DNA of 64,000 bases from the NCBI GenBank assembly GCA_900708905.1, contig CAADRB010000006.1:186001-250000 (forward strand), given 5' to 3'. Positions 1-13,300 of this stretch are shown one piece after another. The DNA comes from Hymenolepis diminuta. Its lineage: Eukaryota; Platyhelminthes; Cestoda; Cyclophyllidea; Hymenolepididae. Position 1 is the stretch's first letter. Each line of letters begins with the position of its first letter. The notes under the pieces are model-generated. The model was not told where the DNA came from and made no database searches. It saw only the letters and a program-made list of their open reading frames with translations. Made by a program: the position numbers and the translations under genes.

Positions 1-3000
1 ATTGGGTGGTTTCAAGTATTAAGTTGCTAACTGGTAAACTCTGGGATGCTTAAATCCCGCACCCCAGAGCCATCTTAATAACCATTCTCACTGTACCCAG
101 AGTTAAAATTCAGAGACGTAAATGATTATGTCTACTTCTGGTAGGTGTAAGTAGGACTGTATTTAGGGGTCTTTATGACCTAGTTTTTCTAAGGCATCTC
201 ATTAACAGAAGGAAGATTATGATGCAGTAGTGAGTGACGCTTTAGACAGTTCGATAAGAACATGTAACCTAACTTCGCAAGTTTCTGAGTGAAACTGATT
301 TATTCAACAGTTGAAGATTTGACATCCTGGTTATTGTCATATGTTTGGCCTTTCTGACTTATTTCACTTCGGAAAATTGTCAAGAAGTTTCATTCCTGTT
401 CTATTAGATTGATTCTTTTTTTCTGGCACTTCATCTCGGGCTAGGTCCTAACTCCCATTAAATGGGTAGGTAACAAGTGAAATTCTAATCTCTCCTGTTC
501 GTTTCCGTATTTGTGAAATGAAATATGGAGATCAGCTTTTGAAAATCCCATAATAATTCGCGCTGAATTTGGCATCGTATTTCGCAAAATTGTAGGGATA
601 GATGATCGTATTAACACTTTAACAACATCGGCAATAATTGGATTAATCAGGGTGGATAGCTTAAACAACAACCTATTAACTTGAGTGGCGTTTATAAAGT
701 CCTAGACTTGGGATCAATTTAATGATACTCTGGCTGTTTCTTGTCATTGCTAGTCTGGAAGAACTCACAATGTTCCATTTATTTGAAAAATTAGTAAATA
801 TTTTATTAAATATGAATGAATGGTTTTAAGGCCCCGTATTTGAGACACGCTTAGTTCCTTCATTGCATTATGGGCTAATAAGACATTCGCCAATATATTC
901 TGCTTATTAAATTCAAAAGAAATCTAGTGTGTTAAGCGATATTCTGCTTTATTTTTAATAGAACAATGTTAGTGAAGGCATATTTTGAGTGTCTTTCAGT
1001 TGTTCCCTTGGTATTTGGGATAAAAGTGATTTATGGTTTATATAGTGGCATAAACTTCGTCCTAGATGTAGGATCACTTAATTACCTTGGTTTACAAACT
1101 AAAGCTTTTAACCGAAGCTTAACTCTCTATCTCTACCCTGATGGGACATTCTACCTCCATGAGATTAATCAAATTTGGGGTTATTTATTCTCCACTCTTG
1201 TTACTTTATTTATATGAATACTATCATTTTTATGGTTCTGACTGTTTCACTAAGGTCTTTTCATATCTCGAACTATAGAAATCTTTATTTTTTATATTTG
1301 TAGGCAACCTTCTAGATTTGACTGATAAAATCTTATTCACTTAGATTCGTTTATGGTTTGTTTTCAACATCAATAAGAAATACACGATAGTCGGGGATCT
1401 ACAATAAACATTCAAGGGTTTGCTTTTTAAGTATACGAAACCAAGCGGTTGTCTTGGAACTGATCAACTTGAATTAAGATACGTAAATAATGTAAAACAT
1501 TATGCAAAACAACGGAGTGGATGAACATTCGCTCTAAACATTGCACGAGTGGAGTGAGATTTATGCATTTATGAATAAAATCGCTAAGGTACTATCCACA
1601 CAAGGTCTTGATTTAAATGAGAGAGATAAAGTAATGAACCCGTAACGGATTGCCTGTTCCTGAGGTCACTGTCACCAACAAGCCAAGTCTCATCTGCTAA
1701 ACAATCTAAATATCCGCTATTTTGATTTATTCTGCCTTGCTTTCCAACTTTTCGCTCCTTTGAAGAAGTTTTTTAATTTACACTTGTGGGTGCGGTTGAG
1801 CGTTCTCTCTCCTGTTAAAAGAGGACAGATGGAGTGCGTTAGCCTCGCAGTAAGGCATTAAAGCAATCAGGTGATGGTTGTGGGCTGTGTCATATACAGA
1901 GTGGAGTGAGGGCTAAATCTATAGTAAACAATATTAAATAAGCTCTGGACATCACTACAAGCCTAATTGGTCTTTCTCTCCATTTTTTTTTCTTGTGATG
2001 AGAGTTGTCAGCGTTTTAGTAACCTACATAAAGATATTTCCTTATGGCCCATGTGGAAATTCAAGCGACTAAAATGCCTTGTTTTACCTTTACTTGTCGT
2101 CAATTTTATTTCTCTCATGGTTAGTTGAATTTTCTTTCGATTTTAGATTGTGTCAGTCTTAATTACGTCTTTTCTAAAGCAAATATTTTCCATCGAAAAT
2201 TCCTGTTTTACTTAAAAAACTTAAATGACGATATCTCAAATTGAGTCGAATTTCCAAATAAGAGAGAAAGGTGAACTAAAGTTTCGTTCAGTTTCGGTCT
2301 GTTCCAATCGAGGTTTTTGGAAACTTAGGGTTCTATATTTGCTATTGAATTTACTGGAACACGTAAATGCATGAAATCAAGTATTTTGAATTTTTCATTT
2401 GAATTGAATTTATTTAAAGTTCACAATTCAATCCAAAAAATGCAAGTGTTATCGTTATAAAATAATTGTATGGGCGCTTTATTGCATGGCTCAGTAGTTT
2501 ACAGTAGTTAGCTTTGCAAGCGGTTCATTTGGCATTTTAATTCGATTTTGAAATATAATTTTTTAGAGATATTTGGTTGCATAAGTCGTCAGTACCATTT
2601 CTGCTTGACATAGTTTATGACATCGGTAGCGTGATATGATTGACATCTTGAATTTTCAAAGTAAATATTAATATGCAAGCGACTCATTCGTTTAACAATA
2701 AGAAATATCAATGCTAACTGTAATTAAGGTGTTTTTGGCATTCAAGCCTTCGATTTTGGAGATATTGCTGTTTACGTAGCGTTCGTTTGATTATGTCTTC
2801 CCTCGCTTTCAAATGCATGGGCTTTTTGCTAGTGCGAAACTACCTTAAATTCTACCTGTCGAAAAATTATTATAAGTGTTACGACGTTTTTCACATGTGG
2901 CTACACCCATATTTTTCATTTTTATGCATTCATTTACATTATACTTAATACTGATTAAGTTGATAGTATAGAGGTGGAAGATGCCTTTGTTAAGTCTATG

Positions 3001-3508
3001 AGTTTGAGTACCTTTTGAGTAATATTGCGGAGAGATTGGCGGTTTTGCACGTTTATTAATCGTTGAGGCTCAAGACTCAATTGTCTATCCCGACTTAGTT
3101 GTAGAAAATACATTCCCTTTGATGTGCATATCTCCCAAGCCATGTATTATTATATCAATGTTCATTAATGCACGTCCACCAATGTGGATGTCCAATGCAC
3201 TAGTTAATTCTGGTAAACTAGATGGATGGTAGAGTACGAGAATCTTATAAAAGTGGCTCAAAAATATCTTCCATTTATCCAAGTCAGGGGTTATTAATAA
3301 TTCCCTTAATAAGTTTGGGTCTTTCTATTCCTTTAGGTAGACCTTGAAATGAAACGTTAAATATTATTCTATTATCATTGTTATTCTAACTGCTTATTTT
3401 CATTTAGGATCAACTGCTTCACTTTATTGCTGTTAACATAAACGAGTATTAGGTGGCTAATGTAAATTAATTTTTAAATTCTTTTAAGCCTACACGGAAG
3501 CTGTCAAA

Positions 3509-3670
3509 ATGACATCACCTTTCTCCAGTCCGGCTCAAACTGTATCGCCTAAGTCGCAAGTGTCTCCTGCATCTCCTCCTGAGAATAATCAGGGTTCTTA
3601 TGTAACCTCAACGGGAACCTTAGAACCCTCTGCTCCCTATCCAACTCTTGCATATATGACTGATAAGTGA
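3509..3670 (+). CDS. Possible Ser/Pro-rich coding exon or gene relic
   Basis: A short frame of 53 codons whose composition looks coding: MTSPFSSPAQTVSPKSQ, then Pro/Ser-rich, ending TLAYMTDK. A CTTTTAAG acceptor lies 20 nt upstream and the frame is open back to it. After two stops the same frame continues open to about 3841. The Ser/Pro-rich style suggests a transcription-factor or scaffold segment. It could be a decayed exon; no homologue is recognised. Confidence 0.25.
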   Translation: MTSPFSSPAQTVSPKSQVSPASPPENNQGSYVTSTGTLEPSAPYPTLAYMTDK

Positions 3671-6258
3671 TCTTAGGTGACCCGCCCACTTCCTTCATTC
3701 TTTCTGGTGGCACAAGGACTTGTTTTCCTCCTTCCTCCTTATTCACATATGGATCTCTTTTCCTCTGTTAATAATGATCTCTCGGCATTTAATGAAAGAC
3801 TTATTCCTATTTATCCTGTCCTTCCTCGTTTTTTTACTTGATTAAACTGACTGGGTGGTTGATCTCTCTCTGTTTTTCTATATCAATTCAACAACAAACT
3901 TTCTGTAAATGATTGAGTAGGCTCTGTGTCATTCAGTGTGTATTATTGGTCGAAAAAAAGACGCTTTAATTATCGATGTTGTTTAAATCACTGTAGGTAG
4001 GAAAGGGTATTATGAAAATGTCAACTTGGCCACAGTTGGTTGTTATTAATAGTTATATGGTGTCTAATGTATGCTCTCTATATTAAGTCATAAACAAAGG
4101 GCCAGTTGTTGGACAATTTGAATAAATAGCTGTTGATATCAAGTGAAATATATGATTTTCCATTTCTCTTTGGGATGAGGTACGTTTCGTGGAGTTACAG
4201 CTAGTCAGGGAGAAGAAACGAGAACTCTTGTAACGCAAACGATAAACTTTATTCACACCACTCTTTCTTATTAAGGAAATGCTTCTGATCGTACTGAGTT
4301 GACTCGCTTCCTGTTTAGCCAATCGTTGAATCAACTGTAAGCATGCAAATCTAGGTGAGAAAATGGAAATCCAATAATTGATACTTCAGTGCACTGCGTT
4401 AAAGCGCACCAAGAATAATCGATCCTGAACCCTATCAGTTAGACGACTTGAATAGGTAGAGTCCGTGTTTCCTTGACCCAAGGTGTCATAAGTACGTATT
4501 TCATAGATTGGTTTAAACAAGTCAAGAGATTTTTAATAGGGTTTATCAGATTAGGCTGTAGAGCGATAAAAGAGTAGCCTGTTATTATGGTCCTCGGGTG
4601 GAAATGTCTATTTTAATATTCACGCTAAATGTGTCGATACCGAATGGGTAAGGCTAATTGATCTAAACTAAACTATGTCAAACCGTAAAACTTTTAAATT
4701 TTCCTAAGGGCAGCAATTTAATGATACACAACCTTTCCTCTTAGTACTAGAGAGATAAAAATTTGGTATTTTCACGAGAATCCGGCTGATAAATAAACGG
4801 ACAAGGAATATTGGATTACTGAATAATGAAAAAGTTATTAACAGGAGGAAGCAAACAAGAGAAGACAATGTCGTTGTTATACCGTGATCCTTCATAATGA
4901 TCATTTTAGAAATTACTAAAAATAAGAACCAGTATATACGAATATAAATATTTATTTAAAGTGACAAGTTTCTCATTGGCGGAGCTACCGTCTGCATTCT
5001 TTAATAAACATAGTTTAAAGAAGAATGAAATGGATTCGCTAGCTTGCGCACAAATAACACGATTTAATGATACTATAAACCTTTATATTATATCAGTAGA
5101 TCCTTCAATAGATGTGTAATTTAACGTTATTGGTCGAAAAAATGGTTGATTATTTGCTAACTCCTTTATTAGACTGTATTAATATCATTATGCTTTTACT
5201 AATTAGACAATTAAGATAGCTTTACTTGATTAAGAAAGACAAATACTCTAAAACAATGAGTGTGACGTTGCGTAGTCAGACTGTTACAAATGACACCAAT
5301 ATTTCGCTGATAAGATCTACTCAGAATATTTATTCGCTAGGTGGGATTTAATCCTCTTAATGATCATACAAGATTTAACCCAAACAGCTAAGAAAAAATT
5401 ACCGAAGACATTTAAACGAATTTAGCTTGTTTAAATGCTGTAATTAGATTATGCAAAATTCGATTGTGGTCATTTTGGAAGTTTCCCGTTTAGGAAATGA
5501 AATATCTATAAGCACAAATGCCGGTGGAAGTGGCTGTTTCCTGCTATTTAATATCTGAGGAAGTATGTATGAAAATGAAGGAAAAGTAAGGCAGTTTGTT
5601 AAAATAAAATTTTTCTATTCGTATTTATTGCACATTCGTGAGAATTCTTCTGAGATTTTCATTCCGCTTCACATCCCTTTTCGAGTTGATCACTGGTATT
5701 GTCACCTAACTGACCGTTAGTTTAGCAATTTGAGTGACGTTCTTTTTACTGGATTCTGCTTGTGTTTCGTATATTATTTCCTTATATCATCGCTTGTCAC
5801 ACAAATTGCGTTTGTGAGATTCATGTGCACAAAATTGTGCAAGGCGCAAATCGTTACAGAGCCAGTATTCAGTTGTTCAAGGAAGAGGAAACATTTTGAC
5901 GCACTGTGTTCCTTAAAAAGCTTCAGTGGAAAATCGATTCACATTACAGTTTTCACCAGATTACTACTGATTTATGCAAATGTCTCACTTGATGTCAAAC
6001 TTCATGGATTCAATAGCAAGTTCCACTAATGTGATTTTATCATTTTCTTCTATTATTCATATATACATCAGTTTCACAAATTTCTTGTAAGTAACTCAAA
6101 AATAGTATACATTTGGAATGATCATTCGAAATGACAGAACAAATTGGAGAGTCGTGATAGGGCAAGCATAGGTCATCCAGTCTTCATCATGTTCTTTGGT
6201 GAAAAACATTTAAAGTACTTACAGAGTTCGAAAGGCTTTGGAAGATATCCTCATACTT

Positions 6259-6492
6259 TTAAAGTTTGTTCTGTATCTGGGTCATGGTGATATTTATTGA
6301 TTGGTGGAAGCGGATATTCTGCATATGGATAAAGGGAGGAATTACCCGATTTTTGGAAGACATTTCGAACAATATCATAAGATTTTCTTGTTGTTTCTTC
6401 AGTACTGAATCATAATTTTCCTCCTGTTTCCTCAGAATTATTTTATTCTGCTCCTTCCGAGTAACTTCAAATTTAGTAATATTTAATGACAT
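6259..6492 (-). CDS. Possible small coiled-coil protein or first exon
   Basis: An open frame of 77 codons on the minus strand. Residues about 10-45 are rich in Lys, Glu and Gln (RKEQNKIILRKQEENYDSVL), as in a coiled coil. A GTAATT donor at the end of SSKNR and an ATGCAG acceptor 27 nt later would remove nine codons without changing frame. No family is recognised, and no further exons were found. It may be a chance frame. Confidence 0.25.
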   Translation of the reverse strand: MSLNITKFEVTRKEQNKIILRKQEENYDSVLKKQQENLMILFEMSSKNRVIPPFIHMQNIRFHQSINITMTQIQNKL

Positions 6493-7238
6493 TTTTTCTG
6501 AATGTATATTAGAATTTTAACTTTTTCCAACCTTTTGTAAATTCGAATAATGATAAAAATCCTGAAAATAAAACAGGCCTATCTACTAAGGAAATGTTAT
6601 TGTTTGTGGATACTTATTACTTGTACACGAGGTCAATTGGTTTAAAGAAGGATTTATTATAAGGCATCAGAGTAGAAAGCCAATAACCGAAAAGTAGGTG
6701 CATGAAAGATAAAATATATGAACTAAGTTCAAGCGCCTCGAAAATAACCGATTCGGCTGTCTTGTAATATTGAAAACCCAATCAAAAATTATATTTTTTT
6801 TCCTCATTTAAAAATACTCCATAAATTAACCATCACTAACATCATTTACTTTACCGTGATGTAATGGTTGATGGTTTTCTCAGTTGACAATATCCAATTT
6901 TATGGAGAAATTTGATCCGCAATACAAAGCTATACATATTTTTGGTACCAAAATCCATGTGGTGTGGTAAATTACAGTGGGACGAGAAACGTTTGTTCAA
7001 AATCATGTCCTACTTCCGGTCGACAGTATTTTTTATGCAGTTTTAATTCACCTTTTAAATTCGCACTTTCGATGCATGTGCATGTAATCTTTAAGTTTAA
7101 TACGTCAATTTTTGACGAAAATTGATTCCTATATCCTTTGAAAGGTAACGTTTAGCAGCCAAAGTGTCTGATTTTCACGAACCTATTCTTCAGGTTATAT
7201 CTTCTAACTTCTACTAATTTTCTCTACAGTAGTAGGAT

Positions 7239-7253
7239 AGAGAGAGAGAGAGA
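7239..7253. repeat. GA dinucleotide microsatellite
   Basis: A short AG/GA run next to the small palindrome CCGATGATCGG. Confidence 0.7.
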
Positions 7254-8719
7254 AGACCGATGATCGGAGAGCTTTATTAAGAACAGATACAAATCTGAAA
7301 GATAATGATAGATAAAAACCGTTAAAAGGATAGCGGAGTGCGACGGGTATGATGCTTATATTTATGGCTATTTTTATAGAGAGAACGTCTGGGAACAAAG
7401 AAATTAGGGTATATGAGTTGAGACTTGGCAATAGCGGAATTCTCAACGTGTTATAGGACAGTCAGCTTGAATATATAGACTGAGAATAAGGTTGAGCTTT
7501 AGCGACAGTAACATTCAGCGTCGCGTTGGGGTAAAGTTAACTTCAATTAATTGATAGATGTGTCGAGGCTTTGGAGAGTTTGTTGTTATCACGGGTAATT
7601 TAAGTACATTGGGGGAGTATTTTATAAGAGAAAAAGTTAATTAATTTGAAGATTAGGGATTAAATACAATCTAATCCTAAAAGTCAAGAGATGTAAAAAT
7701 TTAATGAATTTTTATTGCAAAAGTTTTCCTCCATAGATGTGATATAAAAGAGAGTTCTAAAGATTTATTGTCTGCTAGCACATCTGAAACGCTTTCAATA
7801 CAGCTTGTATGCCTTATCAGATGCAAAGCAAAAACTTTTCAGCACGAGAAAGCACTGAACATAGGGACATTAAAGCGGTCTAATATGGTCAGGAGAAGGG
7901 GATCTATTAGAGGTAGAAATGAAGGCATCAATAGAGTTTCATGAATTTAATTTTGGACTCAGTTTACTCCATTTGTAATCTTTGGATGCTGCCAACGATT
8001 TTAGAATTTGTGTTCTGTTTCCTGAATTGAATGGTAGATAGTTGGTTAGTTACTTGAGGTTCAGTTTTCCTTCTTATGACCAAAATAATAGCAGGGATCC
8101 AAATTATCTCGCTAATAATACGAAATTCTATTCTGATTTGATTAATATCTATCTCAGTTCTTGATGAAGAAAAGAACTCGAGTTATTATTTGTCAGAAAA
8201 TAAATATGCAACTCTTTAAGTGAGTATGATATCGTAATTTGATTGGCTATTGAATTGCGTTTGGTCAAATGCAGAAACGAAATTTGAATATCACCTATTA
8301 CGTGCGCCAAATCATTTCAACTTTCAAGTAAATCCAACTCTCAAAATTAATTTTAGAATTTAGACTTTTTAAGATTTAGAATTTTTTAAATAGATATTAT
8401 ATTTGTATTAAATAAGTGCCAATCATTGATATGCACAAAGCTAAATGAAGTCTGAAAAATATTATTGATAAAAATAATAAAAACTATAAAATTCCATCCA
8501 TTTTAGCAATTGAATATAGTTCGAAAAGTGATTTTGCAATACCTTATTGCTAATGATGCCTAGTTTTTTATCTAAATACATAATTTTTTTGATAATCACT
8601 AAGATTTAAGGTTGTTTGATCAGCCACTCAATTTAATAAATGTAATCAAAAAGTTTTGAACAACACAGAAATAAACTCTCATATCGAGTTGAGATGTAAC
8701 ATCATGGGGTTTTCTTAGA

Positions 8720-8849
8720 GGGAAGGTAGAATTCTGCTATCCCTTTTATTAGCCAGTTAACCAGTGCTGTTGGCGATGCCGCTTACTGGACGTGAATCGA
8801 TGGGCATTGAACCTTCTGACACTTCAGACGAGTCATCATCACATTAACG
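8720..8849 (-). repeat. tRNA-type SINE copy 1
   Basis: On the minus strand it has an A-box-like TGATGACTCGTCTGA, then the B-box-like AGGTTCAATGCCC. A tail follows with AGCGGCATCGCCAACAGCAC and GGCTAATAAAAG. The same order occurs in the copy at 18565-18735 with scattered substitutions. Confidence 0.55.
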
Positions 8850-10026
8850 AAAACCAAATGAACATTTAATGCCTTGTATTCTTTATTTCAACTCTGTCCT
8901 TCACCTTTTTCACTCTCTTATCGAATCCTTTAACTGTTCCTAGTATTCAGATGCTTCTCCATGATTAAAAGGTGTAAAATACTTATCGTTTGTTGTGAGT
9001 AATTATAATAACAACGTTATTTTGTGAAAAGGTAGGTTTTAATGAAGAAATCACTAAAAATATTTTACCAGCACTCATTTCCACATGGTCAGCCTTAGAT
9101 TAGAGGAGATGAAAAGTGAAAATAGTTTATCAATAATCTAAATTTTTCAACCATATAATAAGCTCTTGATGTCCCGAATTAAACTTCACGGATGAAGGAA
9201 GCAAATCCTGAAATTTTAACTTAATAAAATGAGGGAGTTTTATTCAATAAGTAAAAGGGGTACATCCTGAACCCCAAATATTTCCACTTCTATTCAATCC
9301 ACTCTCCTTAGTACACCTTTGATTGTCTTTAGGTTCCCTGTGTTAAGATATTTATCATTGTAATTTCTTGTCATTACTGTGAATAACGATTAAATGAAAA
9401 ATAATCGCATTTGAGATTTTGTCTTTGTAGTTAAATATTTAATAAATAAATAAATGATCTATTAAAAGTGAATCATTTTTTTATTTTTGCTTATAATTGT
9501 TTATTGCAACTTATATTTACGTGGAAAATGCTTTCGTATGACAATTTTTTCTCAATAGTACAATGAATGAAATTGTGCATTTCAAAGATTAAGTTATAAT
9601 TAAGCACATTTCATTCCCCTTTAAGATTCTGGTTTAAATTTTGTAAATATAAAACTCAAAGGCTATCATAAATACAAAAGGGAATTTAATTGTTCCGAGG
9701 AAAATAAATAAGGGAATTTGGAACACCTAAACCACTAAACAAATTAAATTCCATAAATGAGATAAAGCGGCTCAATCCACCGTTTTCATCTTGAGTAGAT
9801 AAATATAAGGAAGGGTAATTTTCTTTTTATTTCTTATGGTCGACTTGGTCTATCAATTGCAGAACCCAATAAAAACGGGGAATTCCCTATCACCGAGTCC
9901 CTTTCTCAAGTTGCCGCCAAGCAACGACTTGTAGTGTTGCATATTTTAACAAATATGTAAAGAGTTAGCAAGTGAATTGTTAATTTTATTTGGATTTGAT
10001 AAAAATGATTTTATTTTAATCGAACA

Positions 10027-10375
10027 CCTCCTGGCGAAAGTTGTTGATCCATACATCTGGTCGCTGAGTTCACCTTGAATCTTTTGCGGGATTTTCTATA
10101 ACGTCAGAAATAAAGATCGGGACAATGGTCACGCTGAATCTCCAGAGTTTCACACTGTCAATAGGTTGCCCATTCAGACCATTTAAATTAGATGGAAGGT
10201 GAAATGTTGAGACCGTGACAAAAGTCCTCAAACTGAGTAAAAGAGAACTGGGTGATATATGTGGACACAGTCACTTCTGGTATGCCATGAATATGAGCCA
10301 ACCAGGATTAGATAAGAGATCTCTTGGATAGGTCCAGCAAGACTGTGATCAATGTGAAACCAAGGAACTTTAATT
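10027..10375 (-). pseudogene. Decayed gypsy-type retrotransposon integrase fragment
   Basis: Read on the minus strand, one frame gives PWFHIDHSLAGPIQEISY followed by LILVGSYSW, matching the start of the retroviral-type integrase core (HxD...AGPI...YLILVDSYSKW). A shifted frame then gives TQFEDFCHGLNI, as in the TQF..EFC..NGI block. A third gives PSNLNGLNGQPIDSVKLW, as in the HP.SNG..ER.V...K block, and later a NPAKDS remnant of the NTPH region. Two frame changes, internal stops and a shortened middle show it is dead. The first acidic catalytic residue survives; the second Asp block (VSDNG) is largely missing. No reverse transcriptase or LTR was recognised around it. Confidence 0.6.
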
Positions 10376-13300
10376 TGAGAGCATGAAAGGGGATTTTTAT
10401 AGTCCTCAAATCCCTGAAGTGAAGGGAGCTAAGCAGACTTTTCTATTTTCCCCCAAATTATGCCGAATAGCAATTTTAAGACTTATCCAGATAATTAATA
10501 GTAAGATTAATAAACATTTAAAATTGTTACATTGGTTTCTTTTTTTGATAAAAAAATTTCGTTTTATCCAACAGGAATCCTGAGGAGACATGAGTGCTGC
10601 CGTTTGCATAGCCTGTGCAATAATTTTCGGTACTGTTTCATTTGAGCAAAAACGGATTCAGTAAGCCTGATTTTCTCGGGTTCACTGCATTTATTGTCTG
10701 CTCGTATCGAACACCGGTGACAACAAACGAGTTCTAGTTTTACTTGAATGTGGTTACATTGACCAAGACAGTTCAAAGACTTGATCCTGATGAACGAAAA
10801 ATAAAATTCATAATTTGCCGGCTAGTTTTATTTTTTTGGATAATAATTATTCATTTAATCCAACAATAATATTCATTACCTTAAAAGCACAAATTTTGGA
10901 CAACCAATTCATTAATTTACAGTCGTGGTGCTAAATGGGTTTTTAATGATGAGAGTTCATCCAAATACGAATAATAGTAGTATATTCAAGTAAATCGTAA
11001 AGGAAAGTTCGAGTAGAGGTAGAAAAATGATGTCGTGTATTGATAAACTTCATTTCATTCGGACTCATCAGGATGTTCGACTTTTACTTTATCCGCTATA
11101 GTTCACTGAGTTATTTTCTTAAGTTACAAAATTTTATGAACCAAAGCATAAGTACCTGGTTGTGTTTATGTACAAGGTTTAAGAGGTTATTCACATGCTT
11201 ACGAAATTGTATGGTCGGTTATGCAATATGGCTAAATTTGTCCATTCTAGCAATCCGGAGCATTTATTTTCTATTAGCTTCGTAATCTAAATCCTACAGA
11301 CGCAATTTATTTCTTTGACGCGCGTATATTAACACGACATGCGCATATTAATTTCAAGTATATTTCGGGAATTGAGAATACAGAACGTAGATGTGTATTA
11401 CCGAAGATAGCAACTGACAGAAGAAGATACAAATAGAAAGTAACTTGATAGGGGATTTGTCTGTAGGAGTTAGTACATAGGAGTGGAAGAGTAGAGCTGA
11501 GTTAGGGAGTCAGACTAAGGGTAATATAAAGCATCGATATTTAGACATATGGAGTTGATAAAGACCAGAGTGGTAAGAATAGACGCTGAGAAATCTTGCT
11601 TATTGCTATTGATCCCGATTATCGAGAAACTGACCAAAACATAAATTCGTTCAACCTGATAATGGTCAATCATTTCAAATTCGTTAGAATTTAAAGGAAA
11701 AATAATGTTTAATTTTACTTATTAAATGTATGCGCATCCGGTTCGAAATTTGTTAAATAAATGAATCTATCCATATCTAATTTTTGTTCAATTGTATAAC
11801 ATATTTCTTGTCTTTAAATGTAAAAAAAAATTCGAATGTCACACGAATCCCTGGGTAATAAATTGCCAGAGTGAACAATAATTATTAAATATTTGTCTTT
11901 GACGAAATTAATATTTATTCTAATTTTCCCCCCTTTATTATTGAAAATAATGTTAACCTTTTAAATAATTTATATGATTTATTACGAATTACTTTATACT
12001 GCACAGAGTTCGAGTTGGCCTGTTATAGTTTTTCGCATTGACAACAAGAACTTGTGTTTTCCTTCTTCTTGACCGGAGTATCGCCTTGTGAATTGCAAAA
12101 TAAACGATTATAAGATATTATGTTACTTGATTTTTCATAATACATTTATATGTAGTTCTGCTCAGCGTATGTTTTTCCAACTTCTCTATGGCCTCGTTAG
12201 TTAAGTAAACTACAAGACTGACCTTAGACGTGAATACTTAAGTAATTCGTGAAGTTCCTTACAGCTGCCATGAGCTGGATATCTGGGTTTATTTCGGATT
12301 GCAGGTATTGAGAAGTATGAAACTTATATTCAAAGTCCAGTCTGTATAAATGGTAATAGAGTCAGCCTGAAATGTAAAAATAATAATCGATCACCTCACT
12401 CGATGCAATTCAAGGCCAGTACTCGTACTCAATCTCTTCAAAAGGTTTTATAAATAATATTCGCGATATAAGTTTATTTTTGAATGGATCATTTTGATTA
12501 AAATACATTGCTCTACATAAGATTAAGAGTACCGTAATTATTTATAGCTAAATAGAAATCGAAAAAAAATTTTTCCTTAATTTATGGATAACGCATTCGT
12601 ATTCAATCAGTTCATATTTAAATGCCTTCAATGAAGATTATAACATTAAATAAACAAATATTGAAAATGAACATATAAAATTTACAATGAATGAACAAAA
12701 ATGAGTGACTAAAATATTAATTTAATTTCAGGCTGCATATGTTAACCAACGGTTGTAATTCGAAATAATAAGCCAATAATAGCATTAAACCCAGGCGCTC
12801 CGTGCATATATACATGGAAGCCCTTAGAGACACCAGTTATCACGCGGCAACATCGACGACTGGACATGACAAATGTCGTACAAAGAAACGATTCTATATG
12901 TACTAAATATTTTGATCAATGCACTGGGATGGCTTTCTGCCCACCACAGAGTGGTTCTTGATATTTGAGTGACCTGAAGTGGTCTCTCAGTGATATCCTG
13001 GTCCCCTTTACACAAGTAATTATCCATTTTCTACTACTGCGTGAACAATGAGAAACATTTACAATTAATTTTGGAATGACATACAATTCAGATATTCCTC
13101 AATTATACACACGAACACCGAAACGCTATTTTTTATTGTTTTCGATTTTCTAACTTACACACCTAAAATGCAAGTTTAGCCCTTCTTAATTCTGTTGTCA
13201 TTAAAGTCTTAATGAAAATGATAGCAGAATGCAAATCCTTTTAAGGAAAGTATTTTAACACTTATCTAGGCGGAGGAGTAGCACCCTAGAGTCCCTCCTT

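Larger units (their letters stand above)
1..8719. other. AT-rich DNA with no confident gene
   Basis: Many short AT-rich frames but no multi-exon gene recognised. It holds only the two weak coding candidates (3509-3670 and 6259-6492) and a short GA run at 7239-7253. The minus strand between about 7200 and 7450 has TATAAAAATAG and, about 110 nt later, AATAAAGCTC. That is an LTR-like order, but no second copy was found. Confidence 0.4.

Noticed and set aside
7204..7512. Candidate solo LTR with TATAAAAATAG and AATAAAGCTC on the minus strand
   Set aside because: No second copy, terminal TG/CA pair or target duplication could be identified by eye.
12824..13027. 67-codon minus-strand frame in a less AT-rich patch
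   Set aside because: No recognisable domain, no splice partners and no second copy; kept only as a note.
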